Below, one piece after another: positions 27,301 through 42,300 of a stretch of 64,000 nt of DNA. The stretch spans positions 15,856,714-15,920,713 of the forward strand of contig CAIIXF020000007.1 of the NCBI GenBank assembly GCA_903813345.2, given 5' to 3'. Both the position numbers and the translations under genes were made by a program. The number at the start of each line of letters is the position of its first letter. Positions within the stretch are counted from its first letter, which is position 1. Origin of the DNA: Owenia fusiformis. Lineage: Eukaryota; Annelida; Polychaeta; Sabellida; Oweniidae. The notes under the pieces are model-generated. The model was not told the DNA's origin, did no database searches, and saw only the letters and a program-made list of their open reading frames with translations.

Positions 27301-30300
27301 ATAATACAGGTTGACCCAAAATTCATTACGACTAGATGGCAGATTTTCTTTCCCCTGAATCCCCATTATCCCATATAGGTTAATAATACCGTATTGTTTA
27401 ATGATAGTGTAGTGACATTAAAACTTTAGTACTGACTGACATGCCATGCCATGACATCAAAAGATTATGGGTTATGTACTGGGAGGTTTTGGATACAGGG
27501 TTTATCCAAAGGGAAATATGTGTATCTCCCGAGGGACCGCAGTACAGATAAAGTCAGACTTTGACAAAAGGTAGATTATCCAATTCTGGTACTCGTCACA
27601 TTTTTTTGATTCACTAGAAACATGTCTCAAGACTGAGGAGAAATGCGATGTCATGGTTTATCATGATGAGACTATCCTACATGTAGGTTTGTACATTATA
27701 CTGTTATATGCTATCTCAATCGTTAACATCAGACGAATATTACATTTTCTCATTTAATTCAAGCCAGCCACCATACAATCTGAGGGAACGTAATTATTGG
27801 CAAAACCCATCTAGTTAATTGAAATATTGGACAGGGGTTTGCAGCGTTTGTTTAACTTAGGCTGAGTCAATATAAAGGCCAATGGAAAGTAAACTAAGGA
27901 GATCAACTCGCCATTGATTTAAGCATGTAGGCGTGTACCATTGCAAATTCTGGCAATCTCAGAACTATGGTGTTCATTTTGTTAACATATTTTCACAGTG
28001 TAGAATCCTGTGTAATCACTTCATACTTTTGACTTGGTACCATAATAGTCGTGGAACCCATTGGCTGGTTGTACCATTGTATATTTGTAGAGATGAAGCC
28101 ATCTTTTGGATAAATGACATCAATCTCTTCTGTATAAACGTTTTACTCAAGGTAGCATATTGTCTTTCTCCTGCCTATAATTTCTTGAAATGCCAAAGGT
28201 TCACACTTCATAGTGTGATAATCATTCATTTTCATTTGATAAGATATACATGCACATAAATTTAGCATAATGCAGACCATTAAAAACTGATATAATTATA
28301 TAGTGAAACCTGTAAAGTAGAACACCTCAAAAAGTGGAACACCTCTGTTAGTGAAACACTTTTAGAGTCCCATGACTAACTGACTTAACGTTAAATGAAC
28401 CTCTATAAGTGGAACACCTTCCAAGTAGAACAGGTCTTAGAGGTACTAAAGGTGTTCCACTTAGACAGGTTTTACTGATTCATATTTGGGCTATTTGAAG
28501 CAATTCTCGAGTATCTACCCTTTAAAAAGAGTGTATATAAATGACGATTAAATTCACTGCTCCTTATTTGGTCAATTTATTGGTAGTGAGATGCGATTAG
28601 CTTCTAAATCTTTTAATGAAACAGGGATGCTTTTGATAAAATTTCCTTTCATCTAAAGGAAATATTTTTCATATTCGGAATCAACCCAAAAAATTGTGTT
28701 GACTGAAAAACCTGAATGAAATTAATGAGCCTAATGTATCTGTATGAACAGTATACATGTATTGATTTAGTTTAGTAGTTCATTGACTCTATTGTATACT
28801 GGCATTGACTAATGAGTCATACATATAGAGGTTATACTTAGGAAGGGATATTGGGACACCAGAGGGACGATATGATATCTTTTTCTAGGACTGGAGGGAC
28901 TGAGGGAAGATATCATATCCAGAATGATAAACCCAATACACCAACCTAAATGTAGTATGGCCCTTTTATATCATAATCAATCAATAAATGATTCATTCAA
29001 TAATTAACTTATTCTTAATTTCTCACATTAACAATTTTGCAAATGTAAATAAAAAATATCTTGGGTGAATACAGAATACCTTGATCACAATGATATTCAG
29101 AATCACATGGGCATTATTTGGCATCAATATTCAATACATTGATCTACTAGGATACAAATATATACATATATTTTTTAACTTTCTTCAAGTTATATTCATT
29201 ATTTTTCCAAAAATATAAATATTAGATACCTAATTTCTCCCCTATTCATTGTTTTCAGGCTTTCAAAGAGAAACCCCATTTTATGAGTAAGAAAATCTTG
29301 AACAGTCTTAAAATCTGATTTAGTTTTTTATTCTTCTTTTTTCTGCTCTTCGGGAAACTTTTCAATACTTCAATATTTTTTGTTGTATCGACTCATTTTG
29401 TGTAATGAATGAGTATTTCATTCCTTCAATAATCTTCAGACACACAGACATTACACTGAACAAGATTACAAGAGACGAAACACAATTAAAGTTCATAAAT
29501 CTGGGAAGTGAAGTACACAGGATGTATTTGAGATGTATATGGGCCCAGTATATAGCAAAAGCTATATATTATCGTTATCAAAATACTTGATACATTTAAT
29601 ATCATAGTGATCATGGTATATTGAACATAATCATTTCCCAGTGAATTAAAAAAATGGGAAAATGACCTTGGCAAGAACATGTAATATGTAATAACACAAA
29701 AAACTGGAAAGCATATATCATGTAAAAATTTCTAAATTACTGGATGGTCTAATAAAAATGTCTGAATCTTAGTTGTTCATATGAGTTATTCAGACCGTTA
29801 ATGACAATATACTGCATGTAGGTAATATCTCTCTCCCACATTGATACTTTCATATATTCCTGAATACAAACTCTCAAAGAAAATAATGCATTAATGAAAT
29901 ATCACTAAATAGACTTGACATTGATTTTTGTGAGAAACTAAAGGATGAAGAGGGTAGAAATGCAAAGAAGGTTTACACTTGCCATGTCTTGAGCCCTATT
30001 AGAGTCATGTAATACCCTTGAAGAGAGATTGAGCTGTTTTCTCCATTAGCAAACCTCAACCTACTTGCACAGATCTAAAAATACACGACCCCTGCATTGA
30101 TGCAGGTGCTAAGCTCCCACAACCGCAAGTGCTGAAGAATCCACAGTTATGCTATAACCTGCTATATCTTGGTTTAACACAGTGCCAAGACATGATGGGA
30201 TTAATGTATGTGTGCGTTGCTATGGATATTAGGCTATCTGTATGTGATATCAGCTCATATCAACCATATGCTGGGCCAATCTGGCAGAAACCAAAATTGA

Positions 30301-33300
30301 TTTTAACCATTACCATCTCAGAATCGTTCTCCCTGAAGTTCTAGTTTACAATCCTGAATTCATGAACCCACATATTTTCAATATCACATTTGATTTTGAG
30401 TATCTTAAATTGTGGAATTTGCATACTCAAGGTTCCTTGATATTTAATAATGGTATTCCCTGCTATGACAATTCCCAAACAAATTTCTTCAGTTATCCAG
30501 GTCATGGAAAATGATTCTGGTCCCTCCTAGTTTTCTCTGTCTTTATATGAACCCTGATCATCTTTCAGTAATTCCTTGAAGACATATAGAGTACTTTGAT
30601 GGATCACAATGGGATTTCACAGATCAAAAATCAATAAGTTTAACTGACCATATACATTTCTAAATTATTTCTATAATGCCTGGAATCCTCCAAGTTATCA
30701 ATCACCCTTAGTACTTTTTCTCCTATTGAGAAATATTATTGACATAATAGAAAATGTAACTGGTTTTTAGATTCATATTATATAGTTAATCAATGTTCGT
30801 ACTCTGACACATTGTACCAATGTGTACCTAATTGTACCAATTGTACCCATTGTGTTTCCTGTAGTCACTACTGTAAAACTGGTAACTGTAGTTAGGGCCT
30901 AAGACCTTATTTATAATATATTGTTGCAAAATGGAATATACAAGGGGCGATCCATATATTCTGATAAAAATGCTCTCATTTTGTGATTTTTTCACATATC
31001 CCTCTCATTTTTTCAGAAAATGTAGATTATGTAATCACACATACAATGCTAAAATATTATAGCTATATCTTAAATTATCAATGAGATAATGCTGCCATGG
31101 TAACCTGTATTAAGGGTAGGCAGGTCAATTTAATTATAACATATAAATATCAAAATAACTTGTTATTTTAATTATTTTAAAGCATGCGGAAATCATGCAT
31201 TTTTTCTAAAAAAGTTTGGTATTGTTACTCGTTGTTTGTTGCTAAACAAATGTTTATATGTGCTCACTATAACATCACAACAAATCACAATAGCATTGTA
31301 GGACAGAATGGGCCAATTGACATTACATGTTATGAGACACGCCAAAAATCAAATTGTCAGATTAGGTTAATGTGGCTGATGCAGAGTGTCACATTAACGG
31401 ATACATTAGGGAATACCATTAGATTTGATTTTCTTACAAGAATAAGTAAGAGGACACTTTCAGAGACATACATGGACTCATAAAGTGCATGGGCAAGGTG
31501 TTATATCTGCATAAAGAATATATCTAGGTAGTATTGTAAAGAGGAAAGCATGGTCACTGTTGAAGATCATCCGCAATCTGGTTGCAAGAAGAGCTTGCGG
31601 ACAGAGAATAACACTACGATAAATTGAGATGTTACTTATGAAAAGATAGCTATCCCACTGTATAAATTATCAAACAAGGGCAACAGGGGTATGGAACAGA
31701 TAAATGAATAGTTGACAATGACTGGAAGATGCGTTTGATCTGCTGAAAATAGGTACCGAGGAATGATTAAATTAACATATTTATCTATTTTAGACGTTAT
31801 AATTTAACTGACCTGCCTACCCTAAATACAGGTTACCATGGCAACCTTATTTCGAAATTAATTTAAGATACAGCTAAAATATTTTAGCATCGTATGTGGA
31901 ATTACATAATCTACATGTTCTGAAAAAATGAAAGGGATATGTGAAAAAATCACAAAATGAGAGCATTTTTATCAGAATATATGGATCGCCCCTTGTATGA
32001 GCTTCAAACAAATCTTTTAATGCCAAACCTCATAAACATAACAAAAAAACAACATAAAACCTTTTTATAAAAACTGATAGTCCTGCATTAAAGCCTCCCC
32101 CTTCCAACAATCTCTTTCTCCAATTCTGTTATAGAGAACAGCAAATGGCAGCAACACAGGGGCTTGATATAGGACTAGTGAATTATCATTATCATTATAT
32201 GTGAGCTTTGCCTACTGGGAAATGTAAGCTGCAGTAATATCATCAATCATATGATAATCATAGCTCTTGATTGCAATAATTGGATGACAGAAACACTAAT
32301 TCAACATTTGCCTGCATGTCTTCATGTCTCGTGTAGAGCAACAGAATCATGTTAATAGTACTATGTATAAATGGCGATGTTTTTCTAACATAACCCATAT
32401 ATCATAGTCTACCTCATTGGGATATGCTACAAATAATGCTGCTTTGGGTTCCGCATGTTGATATCATAATAAGGGGTTTGCCCTACTAAGGCAAGGCATT
32501 AAAATGCAAAATGTCACTACCTGTCATTTGCTACATATGCCATTTGTTACAGACACCAAACACCATCCACAAAAAGTGGGAGACTATCATTGTGGTGGTG
32601 ACATAATAACAATTTGGTGTAATATGTCTCATAAAAGAACACTGCTTCGAAACAAAATTCAATTCTACATTTGCTAATGAATGCTCCATCGATGCTCCCC
32701 ATAGTGCATATATGATATAATAGCATAAAATATGATTTATCTAAATATCAGTTCAGTTGAGGCTGAAAAGTTTACCATGTTTTAGGTATTGAACTCTCTA
32801 TAACAGAGAAAGTTATTCCAAAATAAGGGGGTTGCAATTTTTGTCACACTTTATTTTGGTACAAAATCAATAAAACAATTACAGTGACCAAGAGAAAAGG
32901 GATGGACTGGAACATGAAAACAGGGGTCATTTAGTATTCGGACAATTAGCAACATTATAGATATATCTAGATAAAGGATTAATGAAAAAAATAATTGAAG
33001 CATTAACAGTATCAACGCTAGAGAGCTTATAACAAAGAGCATCATGACATTGATAACCTCTGGAATATAATTCACAGCTCAGTAATATTAATGTGACGTC
33101 ATTGATAATTCATTCTCGATATTAACAAGTATGTAAGATCAAACAAGTTAATGGATAGCTAGAAAATAGGGAAAAGAGAGAGTGTGGTACAAAGGACTAT
33201 TCTTGGGGTGGGGGTCTTTTCAAATCTTATTCAAAAGGAAGGGAATGTCCAGTCACAGAGTGGTATTTTTAAGATACAACATAGATCTCCTGATTATACA

Positions 33301-36300
33301 GGGTGTATCAAAAAAAACGCAACGAGTAGTTATCTCGTAAAATCACAAAACTAGTGATGACTACATCAATTTCATTCAATGTACCATAAAGCCACATCTC
33401 TCCTCTTTGCAATGATATGTCATTCATTCACATGTGGTAATGGTTGGGTGAGAAATCCTTCCATTTGCAAAGTGGGTCAAAATTGGCTCTGGACCAAGTT
33501 TTAGATATTGAAAAAATCAATGCAAGGGCTAAGTGCCAATGGAAGTTCCCCTGACTTGAATTGTTGTGACTTTTTCTTTTGGAGCTATCTCAGGAGCATC
33601 TGTGCTCACAATTCCTCCACCAGATATTGCAAAACCTCGAGAAAGAATTGCCCATGGGCTGCTTTTCTCTGCTTTAACCCACAGATGACTCAGGGTTGAA
33701 CCATGCATGACTTGGACAGATGAGCGCATCTTTATGTGCAAGGAAGTGGTGGCAATTTGGAGGGGTATAGGATGTATTCTTGCAAGACTATGAGTATGAA
33801 CACTTTACTGTCTATGCCACACCTGTCACACCTTCTTAAATTAATGATTATTCGGCCAGAGATGACTCCCTGTGAATGAATGATATTCCATTGCAAAGAG
33901 GAGTAATTTGGCTTTTTGGTACATTGAATGAAAAGGATGCAGTCAGCATTGGTTTTATGTTTTCTTCCAATATTGCATCGGGCTCTGAATACTGACTTTT
34001 GCGATGTTTATAACTTGGTCCCAAGCTAATTTGGGCCAACTTTGCAAATGGAATGATTACTCGCCCAACCATGACCAAATATCAATGAATGATATATCAT
34101 TGTAAAGAGGAGACATGGCTTTATGGTGCCTTGAATGAAATCAATGCTGTTATCACTGGTTTTCTGCTTTTCCGAGATAACAATTTGTTGGTTTTTTTTT
34201 ATACGCACTGTATAGTCTCCAAGATGGAATTGTTGATGAGTACCAACTTGCCAAGGGTGGTGGGGGTCTGGGCCTATTGTGTTGAATTTTTGTTTACCAC
34301 CAATGAAGGTGAGCAATACCTCTTGGGTATGTCCCGTATATATACGGTCGTAATTTACGTAATTAACATGGAAGATAGACCCAGAAACCCCTCCTTGAAG
34401 GAGCCCTGTGTTCTTTTTTGTGCACTTATACATAGACATATAAGTACACACCACAGCCTTTTTGTACGAGTTGCGGACCACTCAGTCAAACAACCTGAAG
34501 TACTTCACGCAAACAAGCAAATTTAATCTTGCCTGAACCGGGGATCGAATCCGGGACCTATTGCGTAAGAGGTACCTGCGCTACCGCTGAGCTACACAGG
34601 TGGACTACTTTATTATATGTCAATTCTAAATGGTCTTAAAGAAGTCAATCTGGCTAAAAATATATAAGGACTAGTGCCAAAGGGAAAGGACTAAAATGGA
34701 ACTTAGCAAGAAAAAGCAAACTCTAAGTGCATACCAGTCAAGAAAAACAAACCCAATATAGCCCAAAACCATGATCTAACTTGAAAAGAAACAATGTCAA
34801 TTACCCCCTTTCCCCCCACCATTCAAGAACATAAGATGTTTCATGAGATGTTTCTCCCTTAGGAGACAGTGGGATATAGTTTATATTCACCTACTTTACT
34901 GTGGCAACACATAGACCAACAACAGAATGCATACAGATGTTTTTTTTATAAATAAGCCCAAAATTGAAAATATCTGGAAATCATCAGCAAAAAGCACGGG
35001 ATTTTTTGCGCCATCTCATAATTAATCTATGCTCTTTCAAAAACTGATCCAATTTATCTAATAAATAATGAGATTTAGAAGAACATTTTCTGATATGTTA
35101 TTTGACCTACATTAGCCACCTGGTGGTGAAACTGGTAACTAACCTACCAAATTTACCATGCTCAAAAATATTCTTATATAGTATTTCAAACAATGAGTAT
35201 TCACTATGAGCAAATTGTTTCTAAATAAAGTACATTTGTTGGCTAAAGATGCAAGTTAAGTATAGACCATCACATCAATACATACATCAATGTACATATT
35301 GACATATAATAGTACGCCTACAACTATAATAAATACTGTTATTGATTGCATTGTCATTTTTTCTCATATTACTTTTTAGTTTGATTATGCAGATTTCATT
35401 ATCATGGTATATTGTAATTCATACAATTTACAACAAAATGAATTTTTGATTTAAGCTTCATTTCTACCATTTTAAAGCCAAAGGCCCAAGCAATTAATCT
35501 TAAGTGTCAGGCAGTAGACTTGGGTCATGTTAGCATCTACAAGCTAACAAAGATACAACCAATAACAAAATTTTGATTTTCAATTTACAAAATTGCTTTC
35601 AAGGTATTGCTTATAACCCATGACTAACTCCTTCAACATACATGAACAACAGCAAAGCAAGGCGTAGCAAATTCCATTGAACACCCCCTAACTCATTTTG
35701 ATACAAAGGCTGAAATCAATCAAAGTCAAAGAAACACAGACTTCTTTCAATGAATGAATTATGCCATCAATCATGCAATAATAAAAGACTGCATCTCAAG
35801 AATCAATATGGCCCAGAATATTTCATAAGTTATGCATTTCAAATAACCAAGAACAAGAGTATTGGCATATCTATACAATTCTGTCATAAGCGTCTTAAAA
35901 GCCAGGATATGGCTAGGTTCATCACACATGTTTATTTGTGGTGCAAATCCCAGAGAGTTGACACGATTACGAAAAATTGAGCAAAGTATCAACGAAAAAA
36001 CATGAATTTGATGTCTGTATTTCTGCAAATAGGATTGAAGAAAATTCACTTACAAAATATCTAGGTTAGATCTATTGTTACTAGCTATATCCACTAAATA
36101 AACAGCTACATTTCTCCTTGATTAGCATTAGACTTACGTCATATTTATATATCTATTTTCTTTTGCGAACATCTAAAATTAGTTGTAATAATGTTTGCTA
36201 TAGCAGCTTAAAACAGAATTTAGCATGTCATGATTATGGACATATGAGCCGACACGGTTATTAGGGACCCTCATTGCGTCAATAGCGCAACTGTACCACT

Positions 36301-39300
36301 TTTTACTGTACCACTAATGCAAGTACATGGGTTATATATTTTCAAATGACACATATGAGTTGTTAAGTCAAATACAATGGAATTTACATTATTCAGTAGA
36401 TAAACTCATCTATAACATAAATGAGCTCCTTTGATGAAAGCTGTGTACTATGGCATCACCATATATAAAGAAATGAATACTCTAACAAACAATACACAAT
36501 ATCAGTGTGAACGACCACATACAGTGTATATTTCATTCTTTTTGCCAGGACATGTCCCAAAAGACCATGTATTTTATTTGATGAACTCCTTGGGATTTCC
36601 CCATTTGGGTCACTCTAATAAATAAGCAACTAATACTAATGCACATCTTTTTTGCATGAGCACATGCTACCATTTCATAATCTGACAAGCGAAAATGCTA
36701 TTATACTCAGTAGAGATTAATTGTCTCGTTTAGCTATGGTTTCCTCATCATAATTGGTAAATCCTTTGGGCTTGGCAAAGCCAGAATGTATTGATGTAGT
36801 TATCAAAGTATTTTTCTATATGTATATATTTTTCTAAATGGGAAGATTTTGAACCTGGATCAAAGAATGAACTTTCAAATTTCGAAGTTCCCATTTAAAA
36901 CATCATCCCTGACAATGTTCATGTCATTTGAAGGGATCAATGGAATAGGTGATTTTTCACATTTTTGCCTTTATTTTCTATTTTCAGTATATCACTCTTG
37001 GACCAACATACATGTATATCAATTTTGGGACACCCAGATTTCATGTGTTTCTTACTTTCCTATCTTCATTTGCCCAAATCTTTTACCCTTCTTATACCAC
37101 ACAAACACACCTTCTCTAAAATGAACTACCTTGTGCAATTTTCAGAGGTTATCTTTCACAACGGAAAGAATTTTGAAGAACCACTGAAGACTGCATCAGA
37201 CTAGCTCAACTCTACTGTATTTCATTTCCAAAATGGGTGTGTAAGATAAGATGGGATCTTGAAAAGCAAATGCCTATGTGGGCTTCATAGTAAAATGAAT
37301 ACCTCTGGGCTTGCCTAAATCAATTCTAACTTACCATTGTGGTCTCTCTCCGGCAGGCCAGCTGGAAGTGGGAAGTGAATCCTAGAGTTAAGGCCTTGGT
37401 ACACCAGATCTTTGGCTTTATTTTCAGATAGAGAGTAGCTCACTTCATATGTCAGGGGAACATTCTGGAACAATCAATCAAATTCTGTTATCCTCTGTTC
37501 AATATTCATAATTTATTTCCTCACCCTATACTGATATCATGCCTAATAGGAAAAGACTAGAATCTGATTGAGGTTTCAAACTAAATATGTACAATAACAA
37601 ACAGGCCCGTAGCCAGAGGGGTTCACAGGGTTCAGGCGAACCCCCCCCCCCCCTTGCCAAAAATTCTTTCAAAATCATGCAATTTTTCACCATTTTGAGC
37701 ACTTCTCAAGTGACATATTTGGGCCAAAATTGTCAAATGTGAACCCCCCCTAGAAATTTTTGAAAACTTAACCCCCCCTTGGCAAATCCTGGCTACGGGC
37801 CAGACAAACAAATAAAATATGTTAGTGATCTTGATTCAAGGAATTCATTAATAATATAATCACTACAAGTTGTCCCAAAAGTTGTACCCAAATAAGACAA
37901 AAATAACTATTCATTCATTAAAATAAAACTCAATCTAATTGTCTGCAGGATGACTAAATTCCAAGAATATTCTTTCATCACTCAGAGAGTTTTCTGTGTT
38001 TTGAGTGTCATGTTTGGCTGGGTACAACATTGAAATATGGGTGGTGGTTCTAAAACAAGCTTTTCTCTAAAATTAAACAGAGTAACTAGTAATTTTTAAT
38101 CATTCATGATTATCAAATTGTCTCAGAGGATCAAATTCGAAGAATATTCCTTCATCACTCACAGAGTAATTCTGTATGTCTCAGGACAGGTTTTGGGACA
38201 CCTTGTATAAATAATATGTCAAAATTTACATTTAACCTTTCCTGTCTTAATGTCCCATCTCATTCTTAATACCTGACCTTTTAACTAAATAAGCCGAGGG
38301 ATATTCTGTAGTCATCAAAATTATCTGGATGACACAGAAATCAGACAGGATATAACAAATAAGACAGTAAAATTATGAAAAATTAAAAGCAGCCTTAAAA
38401 AGGATAATTAATGATGTAAGGCCCCAGAGAAGGTGAAATGGTAAGCCCCTAAAGATTGCCTATTTAAACATAGAGTGTTTGATTTCACAGTGGGGTTAGC
38501 GTCAATACTGCATGATTAGCCAAAAGGAAATGAATGTATTGAGCTTCAAAGTTCCAATATTTCTATGTAAACTCAGGCATTATGTGCTTAGACTCTCAAA
38601 GGACGTACATCATTATATAGAATCTCAGAAATTGCTATACATTATTGAGTTTACTCGAGTTTAGTCATGTTATATTCGCTAAGTTGTAAAGTTCCCATAC
38701 TACTCTATAGCCTTAGTATCCGGCTATAGAACCCAATCAATAAACCTTTGTCTTATATAGACACTTAATTCAGATGTTTCATAGAATAATTGTATAAATT
38801 GTAAGAATGTTATTGCCAGAATATAGATGCCCTGGACAGATGCAGTCATTTAATTGCTTCATTTCATAGACAAAGACTTTGTTACATAATCAGTTAAGAA
38901 TACAAAATGGACCTTAAATGTATTCTATAATTCATTTGTTTTATATATTATCTTTTATTGATTCTCAATCATGTCAGCTTCTCCGACATATGGGTCACTT
39001 TTCAGGTTTTTACATGAACACTGCAATTCGTTATGTTGTCTACATATTAAATAAAATACACACAAAGTATAATAAAGAGAGGGTCTCATTGTAGTTTTTT
39101 GAAGATCAGAAGAAAGCAGGGCTTGTCGGGAAAGGTACAAATGGGTGTAAAAAGTGTAAGATAAAGGCCATGGTTTTTAGTAAAGTAAGACTCATAATAT
39201 GGCTTATAATGGGAAATAAGGCACAGTCACGTTATAATTTTCATGCATCTCTCCTTTACAAAATTGTTTTTATTGTTTTCTGTGAAGCGAAAACTTGATA

Positions 39301-42300
39301 TGTGATTAATTTTGCAATCAATTTTTCATGTTTTTCTGCCAGTCACTTTTAATTGGAAAATATTATAATGAAAATATGAAGCTGTATTTATAGATTGATC
39401 TGTCGGAAATGAGAGGGTTATAAAGCCAGGCTTATTGCAGTCAATATTCTGAGGGCATTTACAGCTAGACAATGTTGAATCCATGGAGAAGCAAATACGA
39501 ACGAACATATCAATGACAGAAACTTATAAATGAGGCAACCCACTCCTAGCAATATTTCAAATATTGTGTTAAACCAATATGTTCCATGGTACTCCAAATC
39601 TGGGATCTGCCCAGGATTTTTTGTAGCTGGGGTCAATACGGTCGCATGTGGCCCTCGTCTATTCTATCTCTTGTAAAGTTTAAATAAAACCACCAAATAT
39701 AAAAGTCAATACTTATAATCATGCTTTTATTTTTGAATAATAGCCAATGCCAAGTGCAAATCAAATGACATGTGTCCTCAAGATTTCAGTTGAAGCAGGG
39801 CGCCATGCAATTAAATCCTGGGGAGCCTAAAGCAAATACTAGAGATTGTACCAAATTGAAGAAAACCTTTTTATTGAGATTCTATTAAATAATGACAGTA
39901 TCTCACTTTATTTCACAATTTGACGTTAAAAATTCTTTAAATATGAAGTGCAAATAGACTAGATGCGAGTAGAAATAACCTTGATTTACGTCATTAAATA
40001 TTCAAAATCCAGTCAAAGTGATATCATATTTGAAATCTACATGTAAAAGTACATCTAGAAATATGATTTCGAAAATTGTTTATCAACTTTGAAAATTAAT
40101 TTTTTTTTGAAAGTGTGACTCCTCGCTCGGGTTGATTCCCCATAGACCCAATGTTACAAAATCACAAAGAATGGAATATCTTTTCTTGTACTGGACAGAT
40201 AACATTTTCTTTTACTGGACATATTTTAATTTGCATAACTATTAGATACATAAGGGTAACATGAAAATTGAACCGCTAAAACAAATGTAATTTAATTTAA
40301 AGGGAACTTTCTGCCTATACCCGCCATGCTATCTGACCCGAACGAGCCACCTGGTGGTGAAACTGGTAACTACCTACTCGCATCTGCGTTATTACCATGA
40401 ACTTGTTCCAGACAACATGACATCAAAAATGTTAAATAAAAGATTTATATATTACAATGGTGATACAGAAGTATATCTGGGCAGCAGTGATATACCTGTA
40501 TAACCCAGATCTAATTCAAATTACATTTTTAGTAGTGATGAAACAAACTGAAATGGGGCATGATACCAACTGTTTTGGAAGCATACATTGTAAATTTCCA
40601 TTTAGTTTAATTCAATGGTAAATATCATGTTTAAATTAGTATCATCATCAATTTCAGTTAGTATCATCTTAACCAATCCATTAAATTTAAATTTCTTGAA
40701 GATGATTTGTTGAAGATGTGTGAACATTTCTTTGGGATTGTTTAAAATCAAAATTTTATTAATTTGGATGACGAAATATTTAGAACCCAGATTTTTATTA
40801 GCTTGACCTGAAATCAAAGATTTATCGATATATCAAACAAATTTTAACCACCATCTTGAATGATACAAAGTCTGAGTAATGGCCCAGTGATCTAGGGAAA
40901 TGCTTGTTTTTCTCATGTTGCTCTTTGCGCCATGTCAGGTGACAGCTTAAGGGCATATTGAGAACTGCCCTGCCATAACTGAGAAGGATTAATGCTTTGA
41001 AACTGATAAAGAACGATATACAAGCATTGATGTATAACGTCATTTGGTAAGTCCTTATGAATACGGAACAGCATTGAATGAACGTGTCACGCAGATGATA
41101 TAGAAAGCATTTAGCCCATTGATTTATAGTTATGAACAAAACGAATGCAATTAACCAAAATTCTGTACAGTCGTTTATTAATTGCATCGCAACATAATCT
41201 ATCATTAATGTAATAAAGGCATAGAAAGCATTTAATAAAAGCAAGGAAGTTATGAATAATGGAGGAGAGAGCACAAAGCTTGCAACGCATGTAGATTACT
41301 GATTATAATATACTTTATCAGTTATTCTTGATTTAATATGGTAAAAGCATGTTCTAGATTTACTAATCTACATACAGATTCTAATTTGATATTACCTAGA
41401 AACTTAAATTACACAAATGCAAAAATAGCAATGCATTAAACGTGTGAGCATAAATGCCAAGAGGGAAGGTTAAAAAGTGTGACAAAGAAAAACTGCTTTT
41501 TTATGTTTGGGTCAAAAATGTTGAGAAGCTTTACCTAACTGTTCTAGAATGCACTTACATGTTACCAAAAATCATTTAAGTAAATGCAGATAGAGGCAGA
41601 TAGAGGTTTAAACTGCTAACAATTATGCAAGAATGCAAGTTATAGATTATCTCTGAATAAGCAGTTATTAGCACAATTCTTGGTGGCTGTCACAAAATAA
41701 TCAGGTCTAGATATAGTGACATGCTATATAACATTCCATGAAATTACCCAGCATGCTCAAATACATGTAGTTATCTCCCTAAGATTAAGAGCAACTGGAT
41801 GCTGGCTGCATCCAGTTGAAAATCTGAAAATTAAACTGAAAAATATGTTATAGTCAAAAGAATGTAAATCTTGATATTTTAATCAACAAAAAGGTAACAT
41901 TAGGAATTATCACCATGTTGGTAAATGATTCATGGGGTGTTCAATGACATGTGTGGTAGATATACACATTGTACAACACACTCTCAATGAATCAATTATT
42001 GCACTTAGCTATACTAATTGTATCATGCAACATTTATTTCAAGAATTTGTGATAACTTACATTGAATGTCAGTTCTACTCTTTGTTATTCTTAATTAACA
42101 ATAGAAAAATGTAAAATAAATTAGAATTATCTAGAAGGCTTTTGTTATTCTTTAAACCAGCTTATTATTCCAGCTGTCCAGAATACAAGAATAAAAGCTG
42201 AAAAGTATTATTCTTTTTCTCAAGATTCTTCTGGCAAAAAAAATATACAAATATTTTTTTGTTTTAATTTTTCTAGTTATATTTAGAAAATAGGGTTGTT

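Larger units (their letters stand above)
21596..37334 (-). other. 15.7-kb intron between v16 and v17
   Basis: The largest intron seen. It contains a transposon-end-like GAGGGTTGTCCAATAAATCT near 22707, a MITE at 28302-28475, a mariner-type element at 30941-31995, a dispersed repeat at 32497-32610, a second mariner-type element at 33299-34210, and a tRNA-like sequence at 34530-34601. Remaining ORFs are short, AT-driven and without family features. No nested gene is supported. Confidence 0.7.

Noticed and set aside
27933-28259. 108-codon plus-strand ORF
   Set aside because: Composition follows local AT content, with no domain, splice context or neighbouring exon support.
34026-34526. Two overlapping ORFs of about 150 codons on opposite strands
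   Set aside because: They cross the right end of a transposon remnant and a tRNA-like sequence, have no domain features, and mirror each other on both strands.
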